Shown one piece after another: positions 44,327-54,958 of a stretch of 64,000 bases of DNA (positions within the stretch are counted from its first letter, which is position 1; each line of letters begins with the position of its first letter). A program made the position numbers and the translations under genes. The stretch is taken from assembly GCA_025449115.1 (NCBI GenBank), contig JAHLKC010000047.1, positions 186,001 through 250,000 on the forward strand, in the 5' to 3' direction. The notes beneath the pieces were generated by a model. The model made no database searches, was not told the DNA's origin, and saw nothing but the letters and a program-made list of their open reading frames with translations. This stretch comes from Chytridium lagenaria. Lineage: Eukaryota; Chytridiomycota; Chytridiomycetes; Chytridiales; Chytridiaceae.

Positions 44327-45733
44327 TTAATCGTCCTCGTCACGGATATCACCCTCAACCTTCTTCTCAATAATGGCTTTCGCGGCCATTCTCACAATCT
44401 AAAGAGAATACAAATAGCTTGGTCAGATAAAAGGAAAAAGTAAACGCTGAATGAGAAGAAAAGAGCTTACCAAAGAACCCCAGTAAACTGCAACGAGCAA
44501 AGAACGAACAAACATCCGAGACAGAAGTAGTGAAGGTCCCAACGGCCGTAAGGGATAAGACGACCGTCAGGGTGGTAAGCAAAGCGAGGGATGGACGCGA
44601 TGACTGAGGGTAGATGATATTCCGGGTAGTGATAAACACGACCGCAAACACGATAAAGAACATATCGGCGAACTTTCCACACATTAGAAACCACAAATAC
44701 AACAAGTAGGTTACCTTCTGATTAGCGGTATACAAACATCTTGGCAATCTCCATAAAAGGGTCCGACACATCATGGAGAAGCATGATGACGGATCCGATA
44801 CGGTAGAACCCGAGAAGATAGGAAGCGGTAACGATGGTTAAGGTAAGGATGTGGTGGGTAAGCATTTGGTAAAAGTCCTTTTGCTTGGGGTCGGTGAAGA
44901 TAGAGATGAGCATGTATGCACCGCTACCAAAGGCAGCGTGGTAGTAAAACTTCATCTTATCGCTAAACACATTACGTCAGTACCTCCTCAAAAACGATAA
45001 ATTGGGGAAAAAAGCCTAAATATACTAACGACATGGAATGCTCCTCGGGCCATCCCTTAAAGTACTCTTGAGTATCAAATATCCAAGGCTCATAAGCCAA
45101 CACATAAGCCCCAATTATCGTCATGATAGCGTAATTTACAAACTTCCAAGTCGCCGTCGCAAACTTGATGGCATTCTTGGGCACTTTGTTTGATTTCGCA
45201 AGCAACGGTGTGATTTCTGCACTCGTTCCACTAGGGCTACGTTTGCGAAGGTTGTATTTTCGGGTTGGGGACGGGGGTCGGTCTTCAGAGACTTTCGGGG
45301 TGGGGTCTTTGGCGTATTTGATAGCAATGGGCTATGGAAGGTGAGCATGGAGGAGTCCAAGTTTGCGAAAATGACTCCACGGTTCAAAGCTTACCTTGAT
45401 TAAGGGCTTAAAGGCATTGTGTGCGAGCCCCCAGATCAGTGTCCATGCAACCAGATGGTATGCATCGAGAGGGAAGATCAAGTCCTTGTTGATATCCCGT
45501 TGTCTCCAACCGTTGTATTTGGGAACGAAGCGTCCATGTGTGTGTGTTTTGTGTTGCGTGTGTGTGTGTGTGTGTGCGGGTGGATAAGTGCTGCTGGTGG
45601 TGTTTAGTGGGAGTGAGAGTAAAGTCTCTAGACAGGAGTTTGAAAAAAAGAAAGTGAGGCTAAAAACGGAGGGGCAGATGGGATGTCCGTCCAAGCAGGT
45701 TTTTCTTTTATAAAATCCGAAAGGGTCTATCAT
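44327..45733 (-). CDS. LAG1: Ceramide synthase (LAG1/TLC), copy 2
   Basis: The first ATG in frame is 45733 (MIDPFGFYKRKTCLDG). Its N-terminus includes a His-Thr repeat encoded by a GT/CA microsatellite, so the true start is uncertain. Recognisable sequence begins NKDLIFPLDAYHLVAWTLIW, then after an intron PIAIKYAKDPTPKVS, NAIKFATATWKFVNYAIMTI, YFKGWPEEHSMS, LKFYYHAAFGSGAYMLIS, and the active-site segment FYQMLTHHILTLTIVTASYL followed by GFYRIGSVIMLLHDVSDPF. The acidic C-terminus is EGDIRDEDD, stopping at 44327-44329. The core is co-linear with copy 1, but the linkers differ markedly, so the duplication is not recent. Two copies may differ in acyl-chain preference, as in yeast Lag1/Lac1 (inference). 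Confidence 0.87.
45536..45579. repeat. (GT)n microsatellite
   Basis: A slightly interrupted GT/CA dinucleotide tract. On the minus strand it would encode a His-Thr repeat near the N-terminus of ceramide synthase copy 2, or lie in its 5' UTR. Confidence 0.85.
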
Positions 45734-46375
45734 AAACAGCACCCGTGTTCAAGAATAGCCGTAGTAAGCCGTCTGCACACCCTCCTCCATCCCTTTCCCC
45801 AATCACGTCTGAAATACGCTACAGGTTAAAAATAGAATCACGCACTACTCACTGCTGTGGTGGTGATTACTGGTGTTGGTGGTGGTGGCTCGCCTTTTGC
45901 AGGAAAAGTTTTGGTTTGGTGGCGTTTGACGCGGCGGCTTTAACCTGGAGGAGCAGATGATGGCATCACCCAGAATTAGATTCGGAATTGAGTTCTGGTC
46001 TCACGGGTTGCTCACTCAAACCCTTTACTCATAGTTTACCTCGACGACATCTAGTCCAGTGGGAGCTAGCGTGTGTGTACACACTGCACACCTTTTTCTT
46101 TAAGAAAGATGATGTATACTACCGACAGACATCACCTCAGTAAAACATGTTTCTACTCTCTTTTTGATCTTTTCTTGAAATCTACTTTTGATATTTGGCT
46201 TGTCCGTCATGCTGTACGCACAAACCGGGATCCAGCGATACCTCTCTGTTGTGATCTTGTGTAACCAATTGTGGAAAACCTTGACGGCTGCTGCAATAAT
46301 CCAAGGTTGGGCATCCTCACCGCCGAGCATCCAGAAAAAGAAGAGCATCTCTCATCAGCTCTTTATCTGTGAATA
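45734..46375. promoter_or_regulatory. divergent intergenic region
   Basis: Spacer between ceramide synthase copy 2 (-) and the small myristoylated-type protein (+). It holds both 5' regions. No gene is seen. Confidence 0.4.
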
Positions 46376-47181
46376 ATGGGAAACGAGCACTCAAAGTCTT
46401 CGGGTGGTGGGCATGTTCTGGGTGGAGGAGCAAGCAGCGGTAATCCGAGGACTTCAACGTCCAACAAAGGATCAAACTCTTCATTGGACATTCCTGTAAG
46501 CGTAATGAACAGTATCTTTGTATTGTTGTTCTTTCTTCAGTTACCTTTGCCTTGAGATGTATCTTGTTATCCCGCACGAGGCTGTCGTCTTTTGTATTTT
46601 ACCCTGTTGGATTCATGCTGACCCTCACATACCCGCACATCATTGATGACTTTTTGACAGCAGAATAGACGCTCTTCTCTCCCTCCCAGCACCAAACCAA
46701 AAAATATTCTCAAAACCAGCCGCAATCCCTGCAAATGGAGAAGGTGATAGAGAAGCTCGTCTTGCAGCGATTGAGGCACGGATGGGGGTAAGTAATTCAC
46801 TATCCTTTCATCTTCTTTTCCTTTTGCTCTCGTGTCTTGGCGCACCTTCTACTTTTTCCATTGTGCCTTTAACCGTCATTGGTTTTTTAATTTGGTCTTT
46901 GCTCTGAATATATTGTTTCTTTACTGCGGCATAATTTTAAGATAGTTCAATGATATTTATATATTTTTTTGGCTTCTTTATGGTGTATGATTTTACTTTT
47001 CATTTTAAAAAATAGTCAAGTAGATAGCTATTTTATCACATATCTAAGCATGCTGTGAACGACTCACCTTATTCCGTAACAGGCAGCAGAAAAGCGAGGT
47101 GTACAGAAGGGCGGAGGTAAACTGGCAAAGAAGCTGGAGGAGACCAAGAGCGGTGCACAGGGACCATCAGCAAGAAGATAA
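46376..47181 (+). CDS. Small, probably N-myristoylated protein with VCP-interacting-like helix
   Basis: Exons: 46376-46495, about 46663-46787, and 47083-47181. The N-terminus MGNEHSKSSGGGHVLGGG has Gly2 and Ser6, a typical N-myristoylation signal, so membrane attachment is expected. Exon 2 reads SSLPPSTKP and, after one base too many in an A-run near 46705, IFSKPAAIPANGEGDREARL. Exon 3 continues AAEKRGVQKGGGKLAKKLEE and ends GPSARR. The Ala/Arg/Glu helix REARLAAIEARMGAAEKRG recalls the p97/VCP-interacting helix of SVIP-like proteins, but the spacing does not match the RX5AAX2R consensus exactly. I therefore do not name it. The total length is about 110 residues. Confidence 0.6.
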
Positions 47182-48317
47182 CCGGAACGAAGTAGCGGAA
47201 ATGTGGAAGAGTGGATAATATGCTGCCTTTATACATCGTTTTTACCTTCTTACCATCATTCGCGTCACCCCTCGGTCTCTGCAAGTCAGCCAGGCCTGAT
47301 CTTGTTATCTGAGTCATGTACCTTTTATTGTTTTGGACGTTTACTGGTTCAGAATTGTATTATGAAAAAAAGAACCTCTTCTAACTGTATTTTTGCTTAT
47401 AAACAGCCTTTATAAAATCAGTATTTTGCTTTGTTCTCTATTTTCATCTGTGAAATGAGAGTAAGATTCAATCGCCACGAGGGGAGGTGTATCCTTACTA
47501 CTGTTGTTACGGACTCTTTGGTTTATCATTGCTTTACTTTTGTTTTTTTAACAACCGCCAACGTTACCAGGGCTGACAGCTGGGATAAGTCTCCATAATC
47601 TGGTGAGGTGCTTTTTACTGTCTTTTTAATTCCTGATATTTTTTAAGCAAGGGTTTCTGTTTAATTTCCGTTCGTTTCATGTCACTTCGGCAGAATACCT
47701 CCCCCCCTCAGATGCCCCCTCATCAATCCATTCCCATGAGGTGACCCAACGCCGTACAACAACCTCGCTGTAAATATTTGGTGTCACTCTGGGGGTTGAG
47801 GGCCAACTTTTATCCCCCAAAGAACGGGTGAAATTCCTGTCAGCCAATCAGATAATTTTATACATAAATTTTTCACTAATATTCCAAATACCTCTGAAGA
47901 GGTGCGCATCCCCGACAAACTCACCACTCCCAACCCCAAACCCATCAACCTCAACATCACCATCACTGGCCAACGGCATCGAGGGACTGACGCTACCGAC
48001 AGTACATCAAAAGAGAGGGCATCTTCAGCTATCTAATCTACATTGGCTATATCCTCTCATTCAACCATAGGAGTCTTTTGCTCCCTCCACTGCTTCGCCT
48101 CCTTTCAGTCCGAGACTTGTCCGTCTTTCACTTGCTGCTACCTCTTGACATCATTCTCTAGAGCATCACCCGCACCCCAGTGCACATCCAACGGCATCGG
48201 ACAAGTTTTTGAATAGCTCTACAGCCATCCGTGTTCTTATCAAACTCAGCCTTCCTCCACTGAAAGTCTGGAGAAGCTTTTATCAGCGGATGCACTGTGC
48301 ATCGATAAGCTCATAGC
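47182..48317. promoter_or_regulatory. long intergenic region upstream of the Zn2Cys6 factor
   Basis: About 1.1 kb holding the 3' UTR of the small protein and the promoter and 5' UTR of the transcription factor. It is AT-rich to about 47660, then pyrimidine-rich from 47880 on. No exon with conserved content is visible. Confidence 0.4.
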
Positions 48318-51300
48318 ATGCCCGACCAGTATCCATCTGGACCACCCACAGATAGAATGCATTACGATAGCCAACGATTTCATGCGCCATCAGCACCATC
48401 AACATCAATACCATCGGCTACATCAGTGGGGTTTGCAGCGTCTCACTTTCATCCATTACCGCAAAGTCAAGGACTATCACAGGATTCTATGGCGTGGGGT
48501 TCGGGGGATGCGATGAATGCGTCAACTTCTTCGTCTTCCTCTGTTATCCCGCAGAAACGGACGAGGAGTACTAGGGCGTGTGATAGTTAAGACTGTTCTT
48601 TTCATATTTACAAGTTGGGCTTTCTCACTCCAATCTGTGGTGGAATACTAAAGCTCATATTTTGTTCATGTAGAATGTCGACGAAAGAGAACAAAGTGCT
48701 CTGGAGGGAATCCTTGTGAGGGATGTCAGGCGTTTGGATTCGTATGCAGTGAGTTTTGGGCATTTTCCGTCATGTTTTTAATGTTGGCATCAAAAGCCCA
48801 TCTAATATCGATGCAGCATACACAACACCCCAAAAGAAGCGTGGACCACCGGAAGAGGAGAGCTTCGAAACCAAGTAACGATGCAAGAACGGTGAGCACT
48901 TTTTGATCGAACGATGTGTTAGATATCAATTACTGATCAACACTGTTCGATTAGATTGAAAACCGTTGAGGCTTTGCTTACAGGGCTGATGCATCAAGGA
49001 GTGAATGTGAATACGTCGGCGCTTCTTGGTTCTAGTCTAAAAGCGGAACTGTCAATGTCTCCGGATATGGAGGATGAAGATGGATCGGAGGGATCGGAAG
49101 AGGATGACGAGGAGCAAACTCATCAGCCTGTCATGTCACGTCAACCGCCCGTAAGATCAAAGTCGGGAGATAATAGTCTTGCTTTGGTGAGAGGTTCACG
49201 GGGGCAGGCATCGGCGGAACGGTTAGCCTCAACAACACAGGGAGATGGGAGACCTCAGGAATCAGTCGCGACATCCAATGGAAACTTTTTCTTGGAGGAA
49301 GAATCGTTTTCGGGATTCAGAGGGATTGCGCTATCGCTTCAACGGAAACTCCGACATAATGTCCATCGACCACCTCACCGAAATGGAGGTGGGAATGGGG
49401 GAAGTTCTGATGATGATGGCCGAAATGTTCCGGGAAGCAATCAGTTGAAAGAGATTGGGGATGATGCAGACGTGGAAGACGCATTACTTCTGCGGATGAC
49501 CTGACAGCGTCCTTGCGCATCGCATGACCAACGATAACGGCGAGATTACCATTATCGAAGACCTTTCCTCTGACACTATCCTCTTTTACGGTCGAACGTC
49601 CACCACCACTTCTGCAGCGTGGCGTCAATCTCCACGATTCGCAAAGGGCATCATGAGCATCTCCCTCAGTTTCGAGGCTGCCGAAAAGGACGCCCCAATG
49701 GTTGAACCTCCGCCATGTTCACCTGATCTCGTGCATCATCTCGTCAGTCTCTATTTTGAACACGTCCACCCTTATTTTCCAATGATCCAGAAGGCAGCGT
49801 TTTTGAGACAGTTGAAGGCGAGACGGACGGAACATTTCTCGTTCTTATTGAATAGTATGTGTGCGCTTGTGACGCAGCAGTGTAGAGAATTGATGGGGTG
49901 GGGGATTGCGAACCGGCGGAGTTGCATAGTACTTTTTTTGAGAGGGCGAGGGTGTTGCTGGGTCGGCAGTTTGATTGGCCACATATTAATAACGTGCAGG
50001 CCATGTTGTTGTTGTGTATGGTGGGGCAGGGGACGAATATTAATGCGAGTAGTTACCATTATATTGGTGAGTTTTTTGACTTTATGGTTTGAACGGTACT
50101 TTTTTGTTTTATCTTGTGATGGATGTTGATGATATTTTTTAGGGATTGCACATCGGCAGGCTGTGGAGTTGGGAATGCACCGGAATCTGGATAACTTGTC
50201 GCATCCACAGTTGGATACGACATTGAGGGAGACGATGCGGGTGACGTGGTTCTGCTTGTACATCCTAGATCGCTACACTAGCGTCGTCGAAGGAAGACCA
50301 ATGGCAATCAACGATGATGGTGAGCCCCCTCTTACCCATGATGCTCTTTTCTCACCTTAATTTAGATTGGGACACGCCATTCCCGTCCGGTACAAGCCGC
50401 GACATTGTCAACCTCGCCTCCCACGTCAGCCTCTGCGAGATCCTTGGCCGTATCGCTAATTTCGTCAACCGACCTGGGCCACCCGGTCGTCCCCGCTGGC
50501 TCCGTCCACCCATTGAATCTCAACGCACACCTCTCACCCCTAAAGAAACCATCTCCGACATTAACTCCATGCTCTCCATGTGGTTCAATTCCCTCCCCGA
50601 TCACCTCTCTGCACTCCCTCCCCGCACCTCCCCATGGACGTTCCACCATCACCTTCATTCCATGTACCACACTGCCACCGTCCTCCTCCATCGCCTTGAT
50701 GTCGGAAGATTCGATGATAGTTGCACACAATCCGCCGTTCAGATCTCGCATCCTTTCCGCGTCGTTACCCTCCCCCCTCAAAGACCCTATCCCCGATGAT
50801 CAAGACAAGCAAGACTTTGTTTTCGTCATGCCATTGATTGTCTACTCGGCACTAACCTCCTCAACTCTTTTCCTCGATTCTATCCTCGCGAAAAGCGAAC
50901 TGTCAGACCCAAAACCCTTGCTCCCCACCTCCCCAACGTCTCGCGTCACGGATGCTGACATGAAACGATCACTTGTTGCATTTGAGAAATTAAGGGATAC
51001 GTCGTTGTTTGCGAGCTATTATCGACAGCTTATTGTGGAGGTGTTAGGAGTCATGGTGTGCATATTGTTGGCGTGCCAGAGTTGGATCCGATGGGGATGG
51101 CTGGGGAGGGGCAACATCCAACGGCGGCGGCGGATGCGACGGAGAACATACCTCCAAGGAATATTGCGAAACCGAAAGCGGCGGGGAGACGGACAACGAA
51201 GAAAACGGGTGGACCGGTATCGTCTGAGCAGATGCCCATGAATCATGGTGTGTCTTCTGTTTACCCTCAACCTGCGTTCGATTTTTCCAATATGACGAAT

Positions 51301-52091
51301 TCACCGTACGCCAACCCACCCGCCCCATACCCTCACAAACCTCTTTACCACCTCAAGATTCTCACGACCCTGCTCTTCATCTCCGTGCGGCCGCTAAAGC
51401 CGCCATTGCAGCCGCACAAGCCTCACAAGCAGCCGCGAATCTCCGTGCTGCGCGTCACGGGCTCACACAACTTTCTGGTAGTGGCCCCACTGGTGGATCC
51501 ACCAGTACCCCCTCTGGTGTCCTTCTGGCGCCGCTGTGCCCCGAGCCAGTCATTTCCGTATGGCCGCTATGGGCGCAGGAGCTGTGATGGGAGGTCCCGC
51601 CTCCCCTTTCCAATCCAACCCTTTTGCACCTCAAAGAAATTGGCAACATGAACCCATGTACCCCACCGCTCCTCCACCCCAAACCACCACCGCCACCACC
51701 ACCACCACACAACGCAACCCCTCATCTCCCCTTCCTTCCGAACGCGCGGTCTCGCCAACATCTCCCCGACATCCGCCGCCTCGTTTGCTCAACATTTCGG
51801 CCCCGTCAACAAGTCTTCCCATCCGACGTCCTCGCCGCCCATCCGGACCCGACCGTTTTGTTGAGCCCTACGGGTGGGACCGCTGGGATGCAGCCGTTCT
51901 TTGGGGATTCGGTGTTTTCGGATCTGTTGAACCCGTTTGTGGATTATTCGATTTGGCAGGAGTTGGGGTATGTTATGGGAGGCGCCGGGTTTCCGGTTAG
52001 GTCGCCTGGGATGGGGAGGGTCGGGCAGGGAGGGGGGAAGGACGGGGAGGGTGGAGATACGGGGGAGGAAGGGGAGGAGGAAGGAGGTTGA
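48318..52091 (+). CDS. Zn2Cys6 fungal transcription factor
   Basis: The ATG at 48318 gives MPDQYPSGPPTDRMHYDSQR and a Ser-rich leader. The binuclear zinc cluster is split by introns: TRSTRACD, then KCRRKRTKCSGGNPCEGCQA, then FGFVC/TYTTPQKKRGPP. The six Cys have the spacing C-x2-C-x6-C-x5-C-x2-C-x6-C. The middle-homology domain follows: LVHHLVSLYFEHVHPYFPMI, LLGRQFDWPHINNVQAMLLL, HRQAVELGMHRNLDNLS, TMRVTWFCLYILDRYTSVVE and GRPMAIN. Later come Pro-rich and Gly/Glu-rich tails ending at 52091. Phases of the introns within the zinc cluster are exact. Several breaks occur downstream (near 49505, 49890, 50780). The target genes are unknown; such factors often control metabolism or stress responses. 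Confidence 0.87.
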
Positions 52092-52353
52092 GATTTTTTT
52101 TTGTTAGGTACACGCGTCAGTTGCTTGTTGTTTTATTGTTGATATTACGTATGGTGTGCTTTCTTTGCCTCCCTTTTATTGGTGGTTTTGTTCCTTGTTT
52201 TGTCGTATAACCTGTATTTAGGAATATATTTGCTGCTGGCCTTTTTTTGGGCTCATGAGTATGGAGTATGATGGTTGATATCTTTTTTCTTTTACTTCTG
52301 CCAGAACAGAGACTGAAACCAATAAAACGGAACAGGTCATTATTCTTTATATT

Positions 52354-54252
52354 CTAAAGACTTCTCAATATTTTTGAGATCTCCACGTATCCATTATCCT
52401 CCGCCACCCTCACCATATTTTCAGCAACGCAAGAAGAAATCCTAAGCCTTTTTGTTTCAATCAGCATCCTCACAATACCGATCGACCCCGCTTTAATTGC
52501 TGCCTCCATCGCAGCGTTGTTATTAGCAGACGGGTTCACGCCCTGACACGCAAGTATAAACTCCACAGCCTTTTCGTGGCTGTACATCGATGCATATTTT
52601 AACCCCAAAGACTGGACGTGGAGTTGATCCGTTCCCACAGTCATAGCGTCCAGCAAGAGTTTCATCACGCCGACGTGACCCTCTTTCGTGGCGTCGTAAA
52701 ACGAGGCTTCAATGTCTTTCAAGGAGATGTTGGGATATCGATCGAGCAAAAGTTTCACGATTTCAACGTGTCCTTTGAGAGACGCTGCAAAAAGACCTTG
52801 TATAGGGTCGACTTGATCTGTGTCAAGGAGAATCTCAACAACGTCCTGATGTCCTCCTTCTGCCGCCTTTCTAAGCGCCTGCTTGCTCACATTCACGCCG
52901 TGGATGAGGAAGAGTCGCAGAATCCCCGCATGTCCAAATTCACAAGCTGCATTGACGGCATCCGATAATTCCAGGCAAAGTGCGGGAGGAAGTACGTTGG
53001 GAGAGGTGCCGACGTGTTGGGAAAGATTTATGTCGGATAACCGTGTTTCTAACAATGTCAACATGTGTTTCACGATAGGTTCGTGTCCGACTTTACAGGC
53101 TTGCGTTAAAATCGTCAGGTTGTAGCAGTCAGGGTTAAAGTAACATGAATTTAGGAGAAGCTCTACAATGTCCATGTGTTTGTGTTCTGCGGCGATTCGT
53201 AGAGCTTCGTCTGGGTCGATAATTAAAGGGCATGGGATGATGTTGCGGAGGAGAAGACAGCGAACAGCGTGGATTTGACCAAACATGGATGCGTTGGTGA
53301 GAGCGGGAAATAAGAGTTGACGGTGACGGTCTATGTTGGGGGTTATCGATGATTTGGAAAAGTCGATGCTGAAGTGCGTTGATAGAATATTGAAAAGGGA
53401 TTCCATGACGTCCACTTGTCCACTGACGGATGCGACCCTTATGCATTTATAAAACTGGGAGACGAGGAACTCGTTCACGGAAGAGTTAACTAGATCCTTT
53501 GCATGTTCTTGTATCATTATATCGGCAACGTGTTCAACAATGTCAGTGAACCCATGAGACGCCGCTAAACTCATCACACCCATTCGTAACTCACACTTCT
53601 GGTTTCCAGGTGCAGGCTTCCGATTCTGGACCTCCATCACCAGTTTCAGACACTCGAGAGACCCGAAGCGCGTAGCGTAAAAGATGAGGGTGGAGAGGAA
53701 AGTAGGTTTTGAGGATTCGAGGAACTTGGAGACGGCTGCCGTGGCGTTTTGGGAGATACACCAGAGGAGAGGAAAGTGGCCGTCGAGAGTAACGTCTATG
53801 GGATGGGTTGTGAGGGCGTGGAGGATGCGGGTTGTGAGGGGGTTGGGAAAAGGTTGTGGACGCTGAGGCATGGAGTTTATGGATGTGAAGGTGGGATTGA
53901 GAAGTTTAAGCGTTGCTCTTGTGAAGCCGTGGTGAGTTAAGAGGGATGTCCAGTAGGGTTGTGGGAGATCCCACCATATTAACTGTGAAAGCGAGAGATG
54001 GGCACCATCGTTTACTTTGCTATCTGGTTGGGACATACAGTATCGGGCAAGGTTTTGTGTGGCAAAGCGGTCATCTATGAACCATTGACAGCGGTTCCAG
54101 AGACCGCGGGAGAGGGTTGCTGTTTTGATGACGGTGTTGGGGGGGAGTTGGATGCAGACACTTCGAAGGAGTTCAACGGGTAGATTGAGCAGTGGATTAT
54201 CGAGGTCCTGGATGATACCACGAGGAGATGAAGGTTCTTGGGAGGAATCCAT
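52354..54252 (-). CDS. F-box and ankyrin-repeat protein
   Basis: One uninterrupted frame. The first ATG is at 54252 (MDSSQEPSSPRG); the frame is open some 21 codons further without an ATG. An F-box-like segment, LLNLPVELLRSVCIQLPPNT ... SRGLWNRCQWFID, is followed by about thirteen ankyrin-type repeats. Clear ones are EHKHMDIVELLLNS, EGGHQDVVEILLDTD, LKGHVEIVKLLLDRY, KEGHVGVMKLLLDA and KAGSIGIVRMLIETK. The end is VEISKILRSL at 52354. It is a likely SCF substrate receptor. Ankyrin-rich paralogues of this kind are typically expanded in chytrid genomes (recollection). It is intronless and free of breaks, unlike most neighbours. Confidence 0.88.
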   Translation of the reverse strand: MDSSQEPSSPRGIIQDLDNPLLNLPVELLRSVCIQLPPNTVIKTATLSRGLWNRCQWFIDDRFATQNLARYCMSQPDSKVNDGAHLSLSQLIWWDLPQPYWTSLLTHHGFTRATLKLLNPTFTSINSMPQRPQPFPNPLTTRILHALTTHPIDVTLDGHFPLLWCISQNATAAVSKFLESSKPTFLSTLIFYATRFGSLECLKLVMEVQNRKPAPGNQKCELRMGVMSLAASHGFTDIVEHVADIMIQEHAKDLVNSSVNEFLVSQFYKCIRVASVSGQVDVMESLFNILSTHFSIDFSKSSITPNIDRHRQLLFPALTNASMFGQIHAVRCLLLRNIIPCPLIIDPDEALRIAAEHKHMDIVELLLNSCYFNPDCYNLTILTQACKVGHEPIVKHMLTLLETRLSDINLSQHVGTSPNVLPPALCLELSDAVNAACEFGHAGILRLFLIHGVNVSKQALRKAAEGGHQDVVEILLDTDQVDPIQGLFAASLKGHVEIVKLLLDRYPNISLKDIEASFYDATKEGHVGVMKLLLDAMTVGTDQLHVQSLGLKYASMYSHEKAVEFILACQGVNPSANNNAAMEAAIKAGSIGIVRMLIETKRLRISSCVAENMVRVAEDNGYVEISKILRSL

Positions 54253-54315
54253 AGTGTTGGGATCAGGAGAGCAGGGGCGGGAGTTCGATGGGTTCCTCGA
54301 GTGCAGCGAGTCCAA

Positions 54316-54958
54316 GAGCTTGATTGGGAGTCACCAAAAAGTGTCTCAATGAATTTGTGAACGAAACGAGTATCGTCGTTTACACGCATATCTCATAGCA
54401 CCTATTTTTCATTTCCTCATCTCTTCCTTTACCTGTGGTCAACCTGCGAGTAAAATTAGATTGAGTCTGCCTCAGACGCCGACACTCCTCTTGCGATTGT
54501 TCGCTTCCAGCCCTTTTAAAATCAAATCATCGAAGAGTTGCAAAGATGGTTAAGCGAGAATAAAAATATTATTTGTATTGTACGGGGGGTAGGATAGAAT
54601 GATGTGGTTTTGGTGGAATATTTGCCTTTGAACTGTTACGCGCACTCAACCGGAATCAAAAAAAGTGATGATAAAATATCGACAATAGAAACAACCAAGA
54701 GTCTAAATCTCCACGAGCATAGCGAAATTTCCAAACAAAAAGTAAAGCAAACTGGGGAAAGTCTTTCAAAAATAAAAAAAGGAGAATTTGGTGCTTTCCG
54801 ATAAAAAGATATCAAAAGATTAAGTTAAGTGATCCAAATTGAACATCAATAAATAAAATGTAAAAGAAACTATCGTTCTCATAATTTAAATAACCTCCAA
54901 GACCCTCCAACCCATAACCACTCTCATGAAAGAGGCTAAAACGACATCTATGGATATT
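54316..54958. other. intergenic region
   Basis: Spacer between the F-box/ankyrin gene's 5' side and the 3' end of the SWIRM gene, both on the minus strand. It is AT-rich from 54530 to 54890. It presumably carries the ankyrin-gene promoter. No gene is seen. Confidence 0.4.

Noticed and set aside
49524..50263. Separate overlapping ORFs on both strands in the transcription-factor gene
   Set aside because: Plus-strand pieces are shifted parts of the Zn2Cys6 factor; minus-strand ones are shadows.
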